A stretch of 64,000 nt of DNA from Limanda limanda (Eukaryota > Chordata > Actinopteri > Pleuronectiformes > Pleuronectidae): contig NW_026870464.1 in assembly GCF_963576545.1 (NCBI RefSeq), positions 166,261-230,260 of the forward strand, in the 5' to 3' direction. Within the stretch, counting starts at the first letter, position 1, and every line of letters starts with the position of its first letter. This document shows positions 23,085 through 35,779 of this stretch, one piece after another. The notes under the pieces are model-generated. The model made no database searches and had not been told where the DNA came from. It saw nothing but the letters and a program-made list of their open reading frames with translations. Both the position numbers and the translations under genes were made by a program.

Positions 23085-25504
23085 GATATTCTTGAATAAC
23101 TTTTTTTGTGAAGGTCGGAGAGACTTGCAAGTAGGCTCTACCCCCACTAAATGGGGTAGCGCGCATCGATCGGTACCATCCTTGAGCTTCTCCGACTTTC
23201 GGAAGGGTTAGGGTTAGGGTTAGGGATGAAAGCACATAGGAGAAAGAGATATTCTTGAATAACGTTTTTTGTGAAGGTCGGAGAGACTTGCAAGTAGGCT
23301 CTACCCCCACTAAATGGGGTAGCGCGCATCGATCGGTACCATCCTTGAGCTTCTCCGACTTTCGGAAGGGTTAGGGTTAGGGTTAGGGATGAAAGCACAT
23401 AGGAGAAAGAGATATTCTTGAATAACTTTTTTTGTGAAGGTCGGAGAGACTTGGAAAGTGGTTGCATCTGGACTAATTTGGGTCCTGCGGATCGATTGGT
23501 ACCATCCCCGAGCTTGTACGACCTTCGGAAGAGGTCGACCGACGAAATTCCCCCAAATCTGAGGAGATATTCTTGAATAACTTTTTTTGTGAAGGTAGGA
23601 GAGACTTGCAAGTAGGCTCTACCCCCACTAAATGGGGTAGCGCGCATCGATCGGTACCATCCTTGAGCTTCTCCGACTTTCGGAAGGGTTAGGGTTAGGG
23701 TTAGGGATGAAAGCACATAGGAGAAAGAGATATTCTTGAATAACTTTTTTTGTGAAGGTCCGAGAGACTTGCAAGTAGGCTCTACCCCCACTAAATGGGG
23801 TAGCGCGCATCGATCGGTACCATCCTTGAGCTTCTCCGACTTTCGGAAGGGTTAGGGTTAGGGTTAGGGATGAAAGCACATAGGAGAAAGAGATATTCTT
23901 GAATAACTTTTTTTGTGAAGGTCGGAGAGACTTGCAAGTAGGCTCTACCCCCACTAAATGGGGTAGCGCGCATCGATCGGTACCATCCTTGAGCTTCTCC
24001 GACTTTCGGAAGGGTTAGGGTTAGGGTTAGGGATGAAAGCACATAGGAGAAAGACATATTCTTGAATAACTTTTTTTGTGAAGGTCGGAGAGACTTGGAA
24101 AGTGGTTGCATCTGGACTAATTTGGGTCCTGCAGATCGATTGGTACCATCCCCGAGCTTGTACGACCTTCGGAAGAGGTCGACCGACGAAATTCCCCCAA
24201 ATCTGAGGAGATATTCTTGAATAACTTTTTTTGTGAAGGTCGGAGAGACTTGCAAGTAGGCTCTACCCCCACTAAATGGGGTAGCGCACATCGATCGGTA
24301 CCATCCTTGAGCTTCTCCGACTTTCGGAAGGGTTAGGGTTAGGGTTAGGGATGAAAGCACATAGGAGAAAGAGATATTCTTGAATAACTTTTTTTGTGAA
24401 GGTCGGAGAGACTTGCAAGTAGGCTCTACCCCCACTAAATGGGGTAGCGCGCATCGATCGGTACCATCCTTGAGCTTCTCCGACTTTCGGAAGGGTTAGG
24501 GTTAGGGTTAGGGATGAAAGCACATAGGAGAAAGAGATATTCTTGAATAACTTTTTTTGTGAAGGTCGGAGAGACTTGAAAAGTGGTTGCATCTGGACTA
24601 ATTTGGGTCCTGCGGATCGATTGGTACCATCCCCGAGCTTGTACGACCTTCGGAAGAGGTCGACCGACGAAATTCCCCCAAATCTGAGGAGATATTCTTG
24701 AATAACTTTTTTTGTGAAGGTCGGAGAGACTTGCAAGTAGGCTCTACCCCCACTAAATGGGGTTGCGCGCATCGACCAGTACCATCCTTGAGCTTCTCCG
24801 ACTTTCGGAAGGGTTAGGGTTAGGGTTAGGGATGAAAGCACATAGGAGAAAGAGATATTCTTGAATAACTTTTTTTGTGAAGGTCGGAGAGACTTGCAAG
24901 TAGGCTCTACCCCCACTAAATGGGGTAGCGCACATCGATCGGTACCATCCTTGAGCTTCTCCGACTTTCGGAAGGGTTAGGGTTAGGGTTAGGGATGAAA
25001 GCACATAGGAGAAAGAGATATTCTTGAATAACTTTTTTTGTGAAGGTCGGAGAGACTTGCAAGTAGGCTCTACCCCCACTAAATGGGGTATCGCGCATCG
25101 ATCGGTACCATCCTTGAGCTTCTCCGACTTTCGGAAGGGTTAGGGTTAGGGTTAGGGATGAAAGCACATAGGAGAAAGAGATATTCTTGAATAACTTTTT
25201 TTGTGAAGGTCGGAGAGACTTGCAAGTAGGCTCTACCCCCACTAAATGGGGTAGCGCGCATCGATCGGTACCATCCTTGAGCTTCTCCGACTTTCGGAAG
25301 GATTAGGGTTAGGGTTAGGGATGAAAGCACATAGGAGAAAGAGATATTCTTGAATAACTTTTTTTGTGAAGGTCGGAGAGACTTGGAAAGTGGTTGCATC
25401 TGGACTAATTTGGGTCCTGCGGATCGATTGGTACCATCCCCGAGCTTGTACGACCTTCGGAAGAGGTCGACCGACGAAATTCCCCCAAATCTGAGGAGAT
25501 ATTC
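23085..25504 (+). repeat. Partial copy of the 12.3-14.7 kb region (offset about 10,785)
   Basis: Private variants recur at a constant offset: AAGGTAGGAG (about 12808 and 23593), AGGTCCGAG (about 12972 and 23757), and a B unit whose first base is C instead of G (13270 and 24055). The run pattern 2,3,2,4 is the same in both regions. The offset is 6 bp less before the contracted unit at 12306-12462. Confidence 0.8.
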
Positions 25505-28500
25505 TTGAATAACTTTTTTTGTGAAGGTCGGAGAGACTTGCAAGTAGGCTCTACCCCCACTAAATGGGGTAGCGCGCATCGATCGGTACCATCCTTGAGC
25601 TTCTCCGACTTTCGGAAGGGTTAGGGTTAGGGTTAGGGATGAAAGCACATAGGAGAAAGAGATATTCTTGAATAACTTTTTTTGTGAAGGTCGGAGAGAC
25701 TTGCAAGTAGGCTCTACCCCCACTAAATGGGGTAGCGCGCATCGATCGGTACCATCCTTGAGCTTCTCCGACTTTCGGAAGGGTTAGGGTTAGGGTTAGG
25801 GATGAAAGCACATAGGAGAAAGAGATATTCTTGAATAACTTTTTTTGTGAAGGTCGGAGAGACTTGGAAAGTGGTTGCATCTGGACTAATTTGGGTCCTG
25901 CGGATCGATTGGTACCATCCCCGAGCTTGTACGACCTTCGGAAGAGGTCGACCGACGAAATTCCCCCAAATCTGAGGAGATATTCTTGAATAACTTTTTT
26001 TGTGAAGGTCGGAGAGACTTGCAAGTAGGCTCTACCCCCACTAAATGGGGTTGCGCGCATCGATCGGTACCATCCTTGAGCTTCTCCGACTTTCGGAAGG
26101 GTTAGGGTTAGGGTTAGGGATGAAAGCACATAGGAGAAAGAGATATTCTTGAATAACTTTTTTTGTGAAGGTCGGAGAGACTTGAAAAGTGGTTGCATCT
26201 GGACTAATTTGGGTCCTGCGGATCGATTGGTACCATCCCCGAGCTTGTACGACCTTCGGAAGAGGTCGACCGACGAAATTCCCCCAAATCTGAGGAGATA
26301 TTCTTGAATAACTTTTTTTGTGAAGGTCGGAGAGACTTGCAAGTAGGCTCTACCCCCACTAAATGGGGTTGCGCGCATCGACCAGTACCATCCTTGAGCT
26401 TCTCCGACTTTCGGAAGGGTTAGGGTTAGGGTTAGGGATGAAAGCACATAGGAGAAAGAGATATTCTTGAATAACTTTTTTTGTGAAGGTCGGAGAGACT
26501 TGCAAGTAGGCTCTACCCCCACTAAATGGGGTAGCGCACATCGATCGGTACCATCCTTGAGCTTCTCCGACTTTCGGAAGGGTTAGGGTTAGGGTTAGGG
26601 ATGAAAGCACATAGGAGAAAGAGATATTCTTGAATAACTTTTTTTGTGAAGGTCGGAGAGACTTGCAAGTAGGCTCTACCCCCACTAAATGGGGTAGCGC
26701 GCATCGATCGGTACCATCCTTGAGCTTCTCCGACTTTCGGAAGGGTTAGGGTTAGGGTTAGGGATGAAAGCACATAGGAGAAAGAGATATTCTTGAATAA
26801 CTTTTTTTGTGAAGGTCGGAGAGACTTGCAAGTAGGCTCTACCCCCACTAAATGGGGTAGCGCGCATCGATCGGTACCATCCTTGAGCTTCTCCGACTTT
26901 CGGAAGGATTAGGGTTAGGGTTAGGGATGAAAGCACATAGGAGAAAGAGATATTCTTGAATAACTTTTTTTGTGAAGGTCGGAGAGACTTGGAAAGTGGT
27001 TGCATCTGGACTAATTTGGGTCCTGCGGATCGATTGGTACCATCCCCGAGCTTGTACGACCTTCGGAAGAGGTCGACCGACGAAATTCCCCCAAATCTGA
27101 GGAGATATTCTTGAATAACTTTTTTTGTGAAGGTCGGAGAGACTTGCAAGTAGGCTCTACCCCCACTAAATGGGGTAGCGCGCATCGATCGGTACCATCC
27201 TTGAGCTTCTCCGACTTTCGGAAGGGTTAGGGTTAGGGTTAGGGATGAAAGCACATAGGAGAAAGAGATATTCTTGAATAACTTTTTTTGTGAAGGTCGG
27301 AGAGACTTGCAAGTAGGCTCTACCCCCACTAAATGGGGTAGCGCGCATCGATCGGTACCATCCTTGAGCTTCTCCGACTTTCGGAAGGGTTAGGGTTAGG
27401 GTTAGGGATGAAAGCACATAGGAGAAAGAGATATTCTTGAATAACTTTTTTTGTGAAGGTCGGAGAGACTTGGAAAGTGGTTGCATCTGGACTAATTTGG
27501 GTCCTGCGGATCGATTGGTACCATCCCCGAGCTTGTACGACCTTCGGAAGAGGTCGACCGACGAAATTCCCCCAAATCTGAGGAGATATTCTTGAATAAC
27601 TTTTTTTGTGAAGGTCGGAGAGACTTGCAAGTAGGCTCTACCCCCACTAAATGGGGTTGCGCGCATCGATCGGTACCATCCTTGAGCTTCTCCGACTTTC
27701 GGAAGGGTTAGGGTTAGGGTTAGGGATGAAAGCACATAGGAGAAAGAGATATTCTTGAATAACTTTTTTTGTGAAGGTCGGAGAGACTTGCAAGTAGGCT
27801 CTACCCCCACTAAATGGGGTAGCGCGCATCGATCGGTACCATCCTTGAGCTTCTCCGACTTTCGGAAGGGTTAGGGTTAGGGTTAGGGATGAAAGCACAT
27901 AGGAGAAAGAGATATTCTTGAATAACTTTTTTTGTGAAGGTCGGAGAGACTTGGAAAGTGGTTGCATCTGGACTAATTTGGGTCCTGCGGATCGATTGGT
28001 ACCATCCCCGAGCTTGTACGACCTTCGGAAGAGGTCGACCGACGAAATTCCCCCAAATCTGAGGAGATATTCTTGAATAACTTTTTTTGTGAAGGTCGGA
28101 GAGACTTGCAAGTAGGCTCTACCCCCACTAAATGGGGTTGCGCGCATCGATCGGTACCATCCTTGAGCTTCTCCGACTTTCGGAAGGGTTAGGGTTAGGG
28201 TTAGGGATGAAAGCACATAGGAGAAAGAGATATTCTTGAATAACTTTTTTTGTGAAGGTCGGAGAGACTTGAAAAGTGGTTGCATCTGGACTAATTTGGG
28301 TCCTGCGGATCGATTGGTACCATCCCCGAGCTTGTACGACCTTCGGAAGAGGTCGACCGACGAAATTCCCCCAAATCTGAGGAGATATTCTTGAATAACT
28401 TTTTTTGTGAAGGTCGGAGAGACTTGCAAGTAGGCTCTACCCCCACTAAATGGGGTTGCGCGCATCGACCAGTACCATCCTTGAGCTTCTCCGACTTTCG

Positions 28501-30284
28501 GAAGGGTTAGGGTTAGGGTTAGGGATGAAAGCACATAGGAGAAAGAGATATTCTTGAATAACTTTTTTTGTGAAGGTCGGAGAGACTTGCAAGTAGGCTC
28601 TACCCCCACTAAATGGGGTAGCGCACATCGATCGGTACCATCCTTGAGCTTCTCCGACTTTCGGAAGGGTTAGGGTTAGGGTTAGGGATGAAAGCACATA
28701 GGAGAAAGAGATATTCTTGAATAACTTTTTTTGTGAAGGTCGGAGAGACTTGCAAGTAGGCTCTACCCCCACTAAATGGGGTAGCGCGCATCGATCGGTA
28801 CCATCCTTGAGCTTCTCCGACTTTCGGAAGGGTTAGGGTTAGGGTTAGGGATGAAAGCACATAGGAGAAAGAGATATTCTTGAATAACTTTTTTTGTGAA
28901 GGTCGGAGAGACTTGCAAGTAGGCTCTACCCCCACTAAATGGGGTAGCGCGCATCGATCGGTACCATCCTTGAGCTTCTCCGACTTTCGGAAGGATTAGG
29001 GTTAGGGTTAGGGATGAAAGCACATAGGAGAAAGAGATATTCTTGAATAACTTTTTTTGTGAAGGTCGGAGAGACTTGGAAAGTGGTTGCATCTGGACTA
29101 ATTTGGGTCCTGCGGATCGATTGGTACCATCCCCGAGCTTGTACGACCTTCGGAAGAGGTCGACCGACGAAATTCCCCCAAATCTGAGGAGATATTCTTG
29201 AATAACTTTTTTTGTGAAGGTCGGAGAGACTTGCAAGTAGGCTCTACCCCCACTAAATGGGGTAGCGCGCATCGATCGGTACCATCCTTGAGCTTCTCCG
29301 ACTTTCGGAAGGGTTAGGGTTAGGGTTAGGGATGAAAGCACATAGGAGAAAGAGATATTCTTGAATAACTTTTTTTGTGAAGGTCGGAGAGACTTGCAAG
29401 TAGGCTCTACCCCCACTAAATGGGGTAGCGCGCATCGATCGGTACCATCCTTGAGCTTCTCCGACTTTCGGAAGGGTTAGGGTTAGGGTTAGGGATGAAA
29501 GCACATAGGAGAAAGAGATATTCTTGAATAACTTTTTTTGTGAAGGTCGGAGAGACTTGGAAAGTGGTTGCATCTGGACTAATTTGGGTCCTGCGGATCG
29601 ATTGGTACCATCCCCGAGCTTGTACGACCTTCGGAAGAGGTCGACCGACGAAATTCCCCCAAATCTGAGGAGATATTCTTGAATAACTTTTTTTGTGAAG
29701 GTCGGAGAGACTTGCAAGTAGGCTCTACCCCCACTAAATGGGGTTGCGCGCATCGATCGGTACCATCCTTGAGCTTCTCCGACTTTCGGAAGGGTTAGGG
29801 TTAGGGTTAGGGATGAAAGCACATAGGAGAAAGAGATATTCTTGAATAACTTTTTTTGTGAAGGTCGGAGAGACTTGCAAGTAGGCTCTACCCCCACTAA
29901 ATGGGGTAGCGCGCATCGATCGGTACCATCCTTGAGCTTCTCCGACTTTCGGAAGGGTTAGGGTTAGGGTTAGGGATGAAAGCACATAGGAGAAAGAGAT
30001 ATTCTTGAATAACTTTTTTTGTGAAGGTCGGAGAGACTTGCAAGTAGGCTCTACCCCCACTAAATGGGGTAGCGCGCATCGATCGGTACCATCCTTGAGC
30101 TTCTCCGACTTTCGGAAGGGTTAGGGTTAGGGTTAGGGATGAAAGCACATAGGAGAAAGAGATATTCTTGAATAACTTTTTTTGTAAAGGTCGGAGAGAC
30201 TTGCAAGTAGGCTCTACCCCCACTAAATGGGGTAGCGCGCATCGATCGGTACCATCCTTGAGCTTCTCCGACTTTCGGAAGGGT
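24691..30284 (+). repeat. Further blocks of family II (three copies at 24691, 26297 and 28384)
   Basis: GACCAGTACC A units near 24774, 26380 and 28467 each start a run of four A units whose second carries GCGCACAT and whose fourth carries GGAAGGATTA. Block lengths are 1606 bp (7A and 3B) and 2087 bp (9A and 4B), then a third partial block. They are relatives of blocks II-1 and II-2 with different numbers of inserted B and A units. The right limit is approximate. Confidence 0.7.
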
Positions 30285-33200
30285 TAGGGTTAGGGTTAGG
30301 GATGAAAGCACATAGGAGAAAGAGATATTCTTGAATAACTTTTTTTGTGAAGGTCGGAGAGACTTGCAAGTAGGCTCTACCCCCACTAAATGGGGTAGCG
30401 CGCATCGATCGGTACCATCCTTGAGCTTCTCCGACTTTCGGAAGGATTAGGGTTAGGGTTAGGGATGAAAGCACATAGGAGAAAGAGATATTCTTGAATA
30501 ACTTTTTTTGTGAAGGTCGGAGAGACTTGGAAAGTGGTTGCATCTGGACTAATTTGGGTCCTGCGGATCGATTGGTACCATCCCCGAGCTTGTACGACCT
30601 TCGGAAGAGGTCGACCGACGAAATTCCCCCAAATCTGAGGAGATATTCTTGAATAACTTTTTTTGTGAAGGTCGGAGAGACTTGCAAGTAGGCTCTACCC
30701 CCACTAAATGGGGTAGCGCGCATCGATCGGTACCATCCTTGAGCTTCTCCGACTTTCGGAAGGGTTAGGGTTAGGGTTAGGGATGAAAGCACATAGGAGA
30801 AAGAGATATTCTTGAATAACTTTTTTTGTGAAGGTCGGAGAGACTTGCAAGTAGGCTCTACCCCCACTAAATGGGGTAGCGCGCATCGATCGGTAGCATC
30901 CTTGAGCTTCTCCGACTTTCGGAAGGGTTAGGGTTAGGGTTAGGGATGAAAGCACATAGGAGAAAGAGATATTCTTGAATAACTTTTTTTGTGAAGGTCG
31001 GAGAGACTTGGAAAGTGGTTGCATCTGGACTAATTTGGGTCCTGCGGATCGATTGGTACCATCCCCGAGCTTGTACGACCTTCGGAAGAGGTCGACCGAC
31101 GAAATTCCCCCAAATCTGAGGAGATATTCTTGAATAACTTTTTTTGTGAAGGTCGGAGAGACTTGCAAGTAGGCTCTACCCCCACTAAATGGGGTTGCGC
31201 GCATCGATCGGTACCATCCTTGAGCTTCTCCGACTTTCGGAAGGGTTAGGGTTAGGGTTAGGGATGAAAGCACATAGGAGAAAGAGATATTCTTGAATAA
31301 CTTTTTTTGTGAAGGTCGGAGAGACTTGCAAGTAGGCTCTACCCCCACTAAATGGGGTAGCGCGCATCGATCGGTACCATCCTTGAGCTTCTCCGACTTT
31401 CGGAAGGGTTAGGGTTAGGGTTAGGGATGAAAGCACATAGGAGAAAGAGATATTCTTGAATAACTTTTTTTGTGAAGGTCGGAGAGACTTGCAAGTAGGC
31501 TCTACCCCCACTAAATGGGGTAGCGCGCATCGATCGGTACCATCCTTGAGCTTCTCCGACTTTCGGAAGGGTTAGGGTTAGGGTTAGGGATGAAAGCACA
31601 TAGGAGAAAGAGATATTCTTGAATAACTTTTTTTGTAAATGTCGGAGAGACTTGCAAGTAGGCTCTACCCCCACTAAATGGGGTAGCGCGCATCGATCGG
31701 TACCATCCTTGAGCTTCTCCGACTTTCGGAAGGGTTAGGGTTAGGGTTAGGGATGAAAGCACATAGGAGAAAGAGATATTCTTGAATAACTTTTTTTGTG
31801 AAGGTCGGAGAGACTTGGAAAGTGGTTGCATCTGGACTAATTTGGGTCCTGCGGATCGATTGGTACCATCCCCGAGCTTGTACGACCTTCGGAAGAGGTC
31901 GACCGACGAAATTCCCCCAAATCTGAGGAGATATTCTTGAATAACTTTTTTTGTGAAGGTCGGAGAGACTTGCAAGTAGGCTCTACCCCCACTAAATGGG
32001 GTAGCGCGCATCGATCGGTACCATCCTTGAGCTTCTCCGACTTTCGGAAGGGTTAGGGTTAGGGTTAGGGATGAAAGCACATAGGAGAAAGAGATATTCT
32101 TGAATAACGTTTTTTGTGAAGGTCGGAGAGACTTGCAAGTAGGCTCTACCCCCACTAAATGGGGTAGCGCGCATCGATCGGTACCATCCTTGAGCTTCTC
32201 CGACTTTCGGAAGGGTTAGGGTTAGGGTTAGGGATGAAAGCACATAGGAGAAAGAGATATTCTTGAATAACTTTTTTTGTGAAGGTCGGAGAGACTTGGA
32301 AAGTGGTTGCATCTGGACTAATTTGGGTCCTGCGGATCGATTGGTACCATCCCCGAGCTTGTACAACCTTCGGAAGAGGTCGACCGACGAAATTCCCCCA
32401 AATCTGAGGAGATATTCTTGAATAACTTTTTTTGTGAAGGTAGGAGAGACTTGCAAGTAGGCTCTACCCCCACTAAATGGGGTAGCGCGCATCGATCGGT
32501 ACCATCCTTGAGCTTCTCCGACTTTCGGAAGGGTTAGGGTTAGGGTTAGGGATGAAAGCACATAGGAGAAAGAGATATTCTTGAATAACTTTTTTTGTGA
32601 AGGTCCGAGAGACTTGCAAGTAGGCTCTACCCCCACTAAATGGGGTAGCGCGCATCGATCGGTACCATCCTTGAGCTTCTCCGACTTTCGGAAGGGTTAG
32701 GGTTAGGGTTAGGGATGAAAGCACATAGGAGAAAGAGATATTCTTGAATAACTTTTTTTGTGAAGGTCGGAGAGACTTGGAAAGTGGTTGCATCTGGACT
32801 AATTTGGGTCCTGCGGATCGATTGGTACCATCCCCGAGCTTGTACGACCTTCGAAAGAGGTCGACCGACGAAATTCCCCCAAATCTGAGGAGATATTCTT
32901 GAATAACTTTTTTTGTGAAGGTCGGAGAGACTTGCAAGTAGGCTCTACCCCCACTAAATGGGGTTGCGCGCATCGATCGGTACCATCCTTGAGCTTCTCC
33001 GACTTTCGGAAGGGTTAGGGTTAGGGTTAGGGATGAAAGCACATAGGAGAAAGAGATATTCTTGAATAACTTTTTTTGTGAAGGTCGGAGAGACTTGGAA
33101 AGTGGTTGCATCTGGACTAATTTGGGTCCTGCAGATCGATTGGTACCATCCCCGAGCTTGTACGACCTTCGGAAGAGGTCGACCGACGAAATTCCCCCAA

Positions 33201-35622
33201 ATCTGAGGAGATATTCTTGAATAACTTTTTTTGTGAAGGACGGAGAGACTTGCAAGTAGGCTCTACCCCCACTAAATGGGGTAGCGCGCATCGATCGGTA
33301 CCATCCTTGAGCTTCTCCGACTTTCGGAAGGGTTAGGGTTAGGGTTAGGGATGAAAGCACATAGGAGAAAGAGATATTCTTGAATAACTTTTTTTGTGAA
33401 GGTCGGAGAGACTTGGAAAGTGGTTGCATCTGGACTAATTTGGGTCCTGCGGATCGATTGGTACCATCCCCGAGCTTGTACGACCTTCGGAAGAGGTCGA
33501 CCGACGAAATTCCCCCAAATCTGAGGAGATATTCTTGAATAACTTTTTTTGTGAAGGTCGGAGAGACTTGCAAGTAGGCTCTACCCCCACTAAATGGGGT
33601 TGCGCGCATCGATCGGTACCATCCTTGAGCTTCTCCGACTTTCGGAAGGGTTAGGGTTAGGGTTAGGGATGAAAGCACATAGGAGAAAGAGATATTCTTG
33701 AATAACTTTTTTTGTGAAGGTCGGAGAGACTTGCAAGTAGGCTCTACCCCCACTAAATGGGGTAGCGCGCATCGATCGGTACCATCCTTGAGCTTCTCCG
33801 ACTTTCGGAAGGGTTAGGGTTAGGGTTAGGGATGAAAGCACATAGGAGAAAGAGATATTCTTGAATAACTTTTTTTGTGAAGGTCGGAGAGACTTGCAAG
33901 TAGGCTCTACCCCCACTAAATGGGGTAGCGCGCATCGATCGGTACCATCCTTGAGCTTCTCCGACTTTCGGAAGGGTTAGGGTTAGGGTTAGGGATGAAA
34001 GCACATAGGAGAAAGAGATATTCTTGAATAACTTTTTTTGTGAAGGTCGGAGAGACTTGGAAAGTGGTTGCATCTGGACTAATTTGGGTCCTGCGGATCG
34101 ATTGGTACCATCCCCGAGCTTGTACGACCTTCGAAAGAGGTCGACCGACGAAATTCCCCCAAATCTGAGGAGATATTCTTGAATAACTTTTTTTGTGAAT
34201 GTCGGAGAGACTTGCAAGTAGGCTCTACCCCCACTAAATGGGGTTGCGCGCATCGATCGGTACCATCCTTGAGCTTCTCCGACTTTCGGAAGGGTTAGGG
34301 TTAGGGTTAGGGATGAAAGCACATAGGAGAAAGAGATATTCTTGAATAACTTTTTTTGTGAAGGTCGGAGAGACTTGCAAGTAGGCTCTACCCCCACTAA
34401 ATGGGGTAGCGCGCATCGATCGGTACCATCCTTGAGCTTCTCCGACTTTCGGAAGGGTTAGGGTTAGGGTTAGGGATGAAAGCACATAGGAGAAAGAGAT
34501 ATTCTTGAATAACTTTTTTTGTGAAGGTCGGAGAGACTTGGAAAGTGGTTGCATCTGGACTAATTTGGGTCCTGCAGATCGATTGGTACCATCCCCGAGC
34601 TTGTACGACCTTCGGAAGAGGTCGACCGACGAAATTCCCCCAAATCTGAGGAGATATTCTTGAATAACTTTTTTTGTGAAGGTCGGAGAGACTTGCAAGT
34701 AGGCTCTACCCCCACTAAATGGGGTAGCGCGCATCGATCGGTACCATCCTTGAGCTTCTCCGACTTTCGGAAGGGTTAGGGTTAGGGTTAGGGATGAAAG
34801 CACATAGGAGAAAGAGATATTCTTGAATAACTTTTTTTGTGAAGGTCGGAGAGACTTGGAAAGTGGTTGCATCTGGACTAATTTGGGTCCTGCGGATCGA
34901 TTGGTACCATCCCCGAGCTTGTACGACCTTCGGAAGAGGTCGACCGACGAAATTCCCCCAAATCTGAGGAGATATTCTTGAATAACTTTTTTTGTGAAGG
35001 TCGGAGAGACTTGCAAGTAGGCTCTACCCCCACTAAATGGGGTAGCGCGCATCGATCGGTACTATCCTTGAGCTTCTCCGACTTTCGGAAGGGTTAGGGT
35101 TAGGGTTAGGGATGAAAGCACATAGGAGAAAGAGATATTCTTGAATAACTTTTTTTGTGAAGGTCCGAGAGACTTGCAAGTAGGCTCTACCCCCACTAAA
35201 TGGGGTAGCGCGCATCGATCGGTACCATCTTTGAGCTTCTCCGACTTTCGGAAGGGTTAGGGTTAGGGTTAGGGATGAAAGCACATAGGAGAAAGAGATA
35301 TTCTTGAATAACTTTTTTTGTGAAGGTCGGAGAGACTTGCAAGTAGGCTCTACCCCCACTAAATGGGATAGCGCGCATCGATCGGTACCATCCTTGAGCT
35401 TCTCCGACTTTCGGAAGGGTTAGGGTTAGGGTTAGGGATGAAAGCACATAGGAGAAAGAGATATTCTTGAATAACTTTTTTTGTGAAGGTCGGAGAGACT
35501 TGCAAGTAGGCTCTACCCCCACTAAATGGGGTAGCGCGCATCGATCGGTACCATCCTTGAGCTTCTCCGACTTTCGGAAGGGTTAGGGTTAGGGTTAGGG
35601 ATGAAAGCACATAGGAGAAAGA

Positions 35623-35779
35623 GATATTCTTGAATAACGTTTTTTGTGAAGGTCGGAGAGACTTGCAAGTAGGCTCTACCCCCACTAAATGGGGTAGCGC
35701 GCATCGATCGGTACCATCCTTGAGCTTCTCCGACTTTCGGAAGGGTTAGGGTTAGGGATGAAAGCACATAGGAGAAAGA
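35623..35779 (+). repeat. Contracted A monomer (157 bp), copy 1
   Basis: One TTAGGG is missing, leaving three G-triplets. Its duplicate is at 48010-48166, exactly 12,387 bp away. Confidence 0.9.
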
